A stretch of 64,000 nt of DNA from Epiperipatus broadwayi (lineage: Eukaryota > Onychophora > Udeonychophora > Euonychophora > Peripatidae): NCBI GenBank assembly GCA_028023455.1, contig JAQFVV010006311.1, positions 1,908,147 to 1,972,146 on the forward strand, given 5' to 3'. The translations under genes were made by a program, and so were the position numbers. Under the pieces are notes generated by a model, which was not told where the DNA came from, searched no databases, and saw only the letters and a program-made list of their open reading frames with translations. Positions within the stretch are counted from its first letter, which is position 1. Each line of letters begins with the position of its first letter. Below are positions 60,643 to 64,000 of the stretch, piece by piece.

Positions 60643-61449
60643 TGGTTGCTGGCAGCCCAGTCATAATTGGGAACACAGTTAAAGACTAATCTATTACAGT
60701 ACTTATTAAATTTCGGTATGAATATTATTTATTTAACACCTTACAACATACCAAAATGTATAAAGATACTTGGAAAAAGAAAATGACACCTCGGATGCAT
60801 TTGTAGGAGAACTTGCCATCAATTACCCAAAACCGTATCCACACTTCTTAGATCATTATATTTTAAAATTTATCCATAGCAAAAAAAAACAACAAAAAAA
60901 CGAATTTAATTGACAAGTGTGACATTACGAAAATATATTCATTTTAATGACATCAAATGAATATTAAAGATTATTTACTAATCATTTTTTATTAAGCTAT
61001 CAAGTGTTATTAAAACTTTCTGCCTAATTATAACTTTAAATTCAGTTAAAGATTAATGTATCACTTTTTAGATTTAGTATGAATATTATTTATGCAGTAT
61101 CTCTCATTTCTTTCTTGATCATACATGATACATTAAATATGTAATGAAATTTTTAAATTCAGCATATTCTTTAAAACACGTGGATAAAGACATATGTAAA
61201 AAGCAAATAATCTCCAAGTTGCATTTCTGATAGAAGCTGCTTACATCAGTTGGCCAGATTCTTGTCTACATATATCTTCAACATATCTTCACCATAATTC
61301 AATATTTAATCCATTTCAAGCAATTACAGTTTAATTTTTATATTTATATAAATAGAATAACATGACCATTATGGAATAAATATTATATTAAAGAAATGAA
61401 TATAAAAGTGATACTATATTTATAAAATCTATAACAAACAGAAGTATTT
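60643..61449. other. intron stretch with a diverged direct repeat
   Basis: CAGTTAAAGACTAATCTATT..GTATGAATATTATTTAT near 60671-60740 recurs, diverged, near 61039-61100. TGGCAGCCCAG at 60649 has a loose resemblance to a primer-binding site but no gag follows. No gene seen. Confidence 0.4.
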
Positions 61450-62720
61450 TCACTTAATCTCTTAATCTTCATTTGCCATCTAAATTCTAATATAGTGGGA
61501 ATAAATGTTATCAAGTCATACATATCCTTCATGTTCTATATGTCCTTGTATTTTTGCAAGTGGAAAATTCCATAAAGATGGAAATCCTTTGAAAATTATG
61601 ATAGATTTTGTTGGCTCATTTATCTATCAGACACCTAAATATATTGGTAAGTTATTGCAAAACGTTTTAGGATATGCTGAAAATACTATTACTTTGTTTT
61701 TTGAATTTGTAAACAAAATTAGGAATATTGTAGTTGGTAAAATTGATATTATTGCTCAGTAGATGTGACAAAGGTATGGTTCTCTTGATAGATTGAATTC
61801 CTTAAAGATTAATAAGTGAAAATATTTGCCAAAACATTATAAAATTTGTTATTGATCCTTTGAAATTTATTGAAGATAATCTCGTTCTTTTCTTCTGAAA
61901 GTAGATATTATAAAGAGTCTAACAGTTAGCTCATGGGCTTGCCTATAATTGCACAAGTTTGCTATTTTGTTTTGTCTAGAATAAGAATTAAGATTTTACA
62001 TAATTGCAATTTTAAGAATATTAAAGTGTACAAAAGATATGTTGATAATATTTTTCTTTGAGGACATAACAATAGTATAAATTGTCTTAAAGATGAATTA
62101 AACAAGCTAAATGGTTTGAAATGGATTTTTGAAAAAGAACAGAATAAAGCTATTAAATATTTTGATTTATATATTATAAGATGATAGTTTATTTAATTAT
62201 TAATGGATAATTAAATGATTGCAAAAAGAGACTATATACATTGTAAGTCAAAAGTACCAATTGTGCATGATAGAAAGTTGTAGATTTTTTTAGTTTTTAT
62301 TGAAAAATTATGTCATTATGAAATTGATAAATCACAAACTATTGAAACATTTACAAAAGAAATGTTTAAAGTTTGTTAGAATGTTAAATAAATTTATTGC
62401 ACTTTATGTCAATTTAGAAATAAATTTATTATTTTAAAGGAGCTGAAAGTTAATTATAAAAAAATGAATTTCCAATCTATGATATTTCAAATGCTAGTTT
62501 TTTTAAAAATATGTAAAGATTTATTTAATGTTTTATTGTGTATTCCATATAATGTTACTAAAATGGTAAATAATTCTAAAAATGTACCGTTTAAATAAAA
62601 AAAACTAATATTTATCTAATTTTAATAGCATGGGTTCATATATAAGTGAATTGAGATATAATCTTGAGAAAAGGTTAAATGAGCATCAATTATTTTATTT
62701 AAACATGTAAAAAATAAAAG
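61450..62720 (+). mobile_element. Penelope-like element, decayed copy
   Basis: 61505-61762 gives KDGNPLKIMIDFVGSFIYQT..YIGKLLQ and FEFVNKIRN, the conserved N-terminal part of PLE reverse transcriptase (KIHKDGxPLRPI..GSPTYxxAKYL type). Near 62030 comes KRYVDNIFL (YVDD with the second Asp lost), then FEKEQNKAIKYFDLYI. Toward 62640, GSYISELRYNLEKRLNEHQ is a GIY-YIG remnant. Many stops. It is a different, more canonical PLE lineage than the 42-46 kb pair. It lies in the last intron, in host orientation. Confidence 0.75.
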
Positions 62721-64000
62721 TAATAATGATTTAATAACAACTTCTGTTTTCTTTGATCATGAGAAAATTTACCTTCAGTTTTGATCTTGAAAATGCTAAG
62801 ATTCTTCATGAGCAGAGAAATCACAATAAAAGAAACAATAAGGAGGCAATTTTCATAAATTAGAAATAGAATATCTTTAATCAATTAACATTCTGCTAAT
62901 GTTAAAATTCAAAAATCTTGAGATATGATTTGATAACATTTACTTACAGTATATATGAATTTTAATGGCAGTCGAAGAAGGTTAAGAGATTAGCTGAAAG
63001 TACTTCTGTGGTTTATTATAGCTTTTATTATAAATATATTATTACCATTATATTCATTTTTTTAATTATATATATATGCATGAATGTGTGAGTATGCATA
63101 TATATAAATTGTAATAATTTTAATAATCCACTAATTAGATAACAGTTATAAATTTATAGTTCTGAGAATGTATGATAATATTTATGAAGTAAGCTTCAAA
63201 TGTACATAATAAAAATAATTTACAAGTCTTATTCATAAATTATTCTTAAGTTACTCACATTTAAAGTTTCTTACTTTTTAGTATTACTTAATATATATAT
63301 TGTATTGGTAGGAGAAACTGGGGAAGGGAGGAACCTGGGGGTGATGACAATAATCATCATCAATCTCAAGGAAACAAATATAAAATTAAATATAAAAGGA
63401 TAAGCATGAAGGATCAACACAGCTAACTATAAGTTCACCAGCATTACTCAAAAGTAATAATCATTCATCATCATAACTGATTAATAATAGCAGTAAATCA
63501 ACAGTCAATCTTGTGACTTGATTTGAAATTGGTCTTCTATAGACCAGACTAATTATTTAGTTCTTGCCAGCTTGGAGAGATTATTTAAATCATAATTTGG
63601 ATCACAAATTTATGTACTAATCCATAAGATAAAAATTAAAAAAATAATAGCTGAGTTACTAAAACATGCTGATCATCCTCAATGCTTTGGCCACTTAATA
63701 CCATTAATGTACTGGCCAACTATAAACTTAATTTACAATAAATACTAAAATAAATAAAATGTAGTGCATAGACTTTAAAGGATATCCCCTTTGTGTCAAT
63801 CCAGAATAATCATCAACTGGATGTTCATAAACATTAAATATAAACCTTATATAACAGACCATTATGCAAAAGTCTAGTTCAGGAACAAAAGCTCTAAAAC
63901 TTATTGTGAACAAGAGATATAATACAACATATAATTTATATTATTATTAACAATGAAATATCAATTTATTAATAACAATAAAAATGAAATTAAGGTCTGC
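62721..64000. other. intron stretch, nothing recognised
   Basis: A+T-rich sequence with a TA microsatellite near 63070 and 63290. No further CPLANE1 exon was found; with the donor at 53017 the next exon must lie beyond 64000 or be too short to see. Confidence 0.45.

Noticed and set aside
60649-60670. TGGCAGCCCAG as a primer-binding site of a second LTR element
   Set aside because: No gag-like sequence follows and the match to a tRNA end is weak.
1-64000. CRISPR arrays, operons or bacterial genes
   Set aside because: The window is plainly eukaryotic: spliced exons, retroelements, no spaced identical repeats.

Overview
This is a strikingly A+T-rich, CpG-poor stretch of an animal nuclear genome, most likely an invertebrate; the clade cannot be fixed from sequence alone. 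It has spliced exons with GT-AG borders, no bacterial gene packing, and a dense load of non-LTR (RTE-like and a second LINE), Penelope-like (PLE) and Gypsy-like elements.

The only host gene recognised is on the + strand: six consecutive internal exons (1758-1986, 12646-12746, 16596-16819, 26672-26821, 27187-27387, 51209-53016) of CPLANE1 (C5orf42/JBTS17), a ciliogenesis and planar-cell-polarity effector. All exon junctions agree in phase and give about 900 continuous codons. The first and last exons lie outside the window, so every mobile element from about 871 onward sits in CPLANE1 introns (about 10.7, 3.9, 9.9, 0.4 and 23.8 kb, plus an open last one of more than 10.9 kb).

Layout. 1-1.5 kb: head-to-head pair of PLE 3' ends. 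3.1-6.6 kb: decayed RTE-like LINE split by a palindromic element. 15.0-16.2 kb: nested palindromic elements. 17.5 kb: PLE remnant. 20.1-24.8 kb: palindromic element followed by three head-to-tail copies of a second LINE family ('LINE-B'). 25.9 kb: palindromic element. 28.6 kb: tRNA-Gly-like sequence. 28.8-29.3 kb: local duplication with an empty/occupied insertion site. 30.4-36.8 kb: minus-strand, pol-less LTR retrotransposon with 1.9-kb LTRs and a 4-bp target duplication; its left LTR carries a LINE-B insertion. 36.8-40.1 kb: the best preserved RTE-like LINE. 40.4-42 kb: palindromic-element and RTE remnants. 42.1-46.6 kb: second head-to-head PLE pair, carrying an insertion. 53.6-56.9 kb: broken Gypsy-like gag-pol, followed by a CpG-retaining 3.7-kb region that may be its LTR. 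61.5-62.7 kb: decayed PLE.

The most interesting signal is not protein-coding. The palindromic family carries, in each arm and in opposite orientation, a 42-nt motif with hammerhead-ribozyme architecture (CTGATGA, short stem II, GAAA, tiny stem III, GTC, 6-bp stem I). The 1-kb PLE pair carries related but degenerate hammerhead-like motifs in its 3' ends. Target-site duplications of about 11-16 bp suggest spread through an RNA intermediate, resembling an inverted-dimer version of animal retrozymes. The ribozyme calls come from reading the sequence by eye and have not been tested for folding or cleavage.
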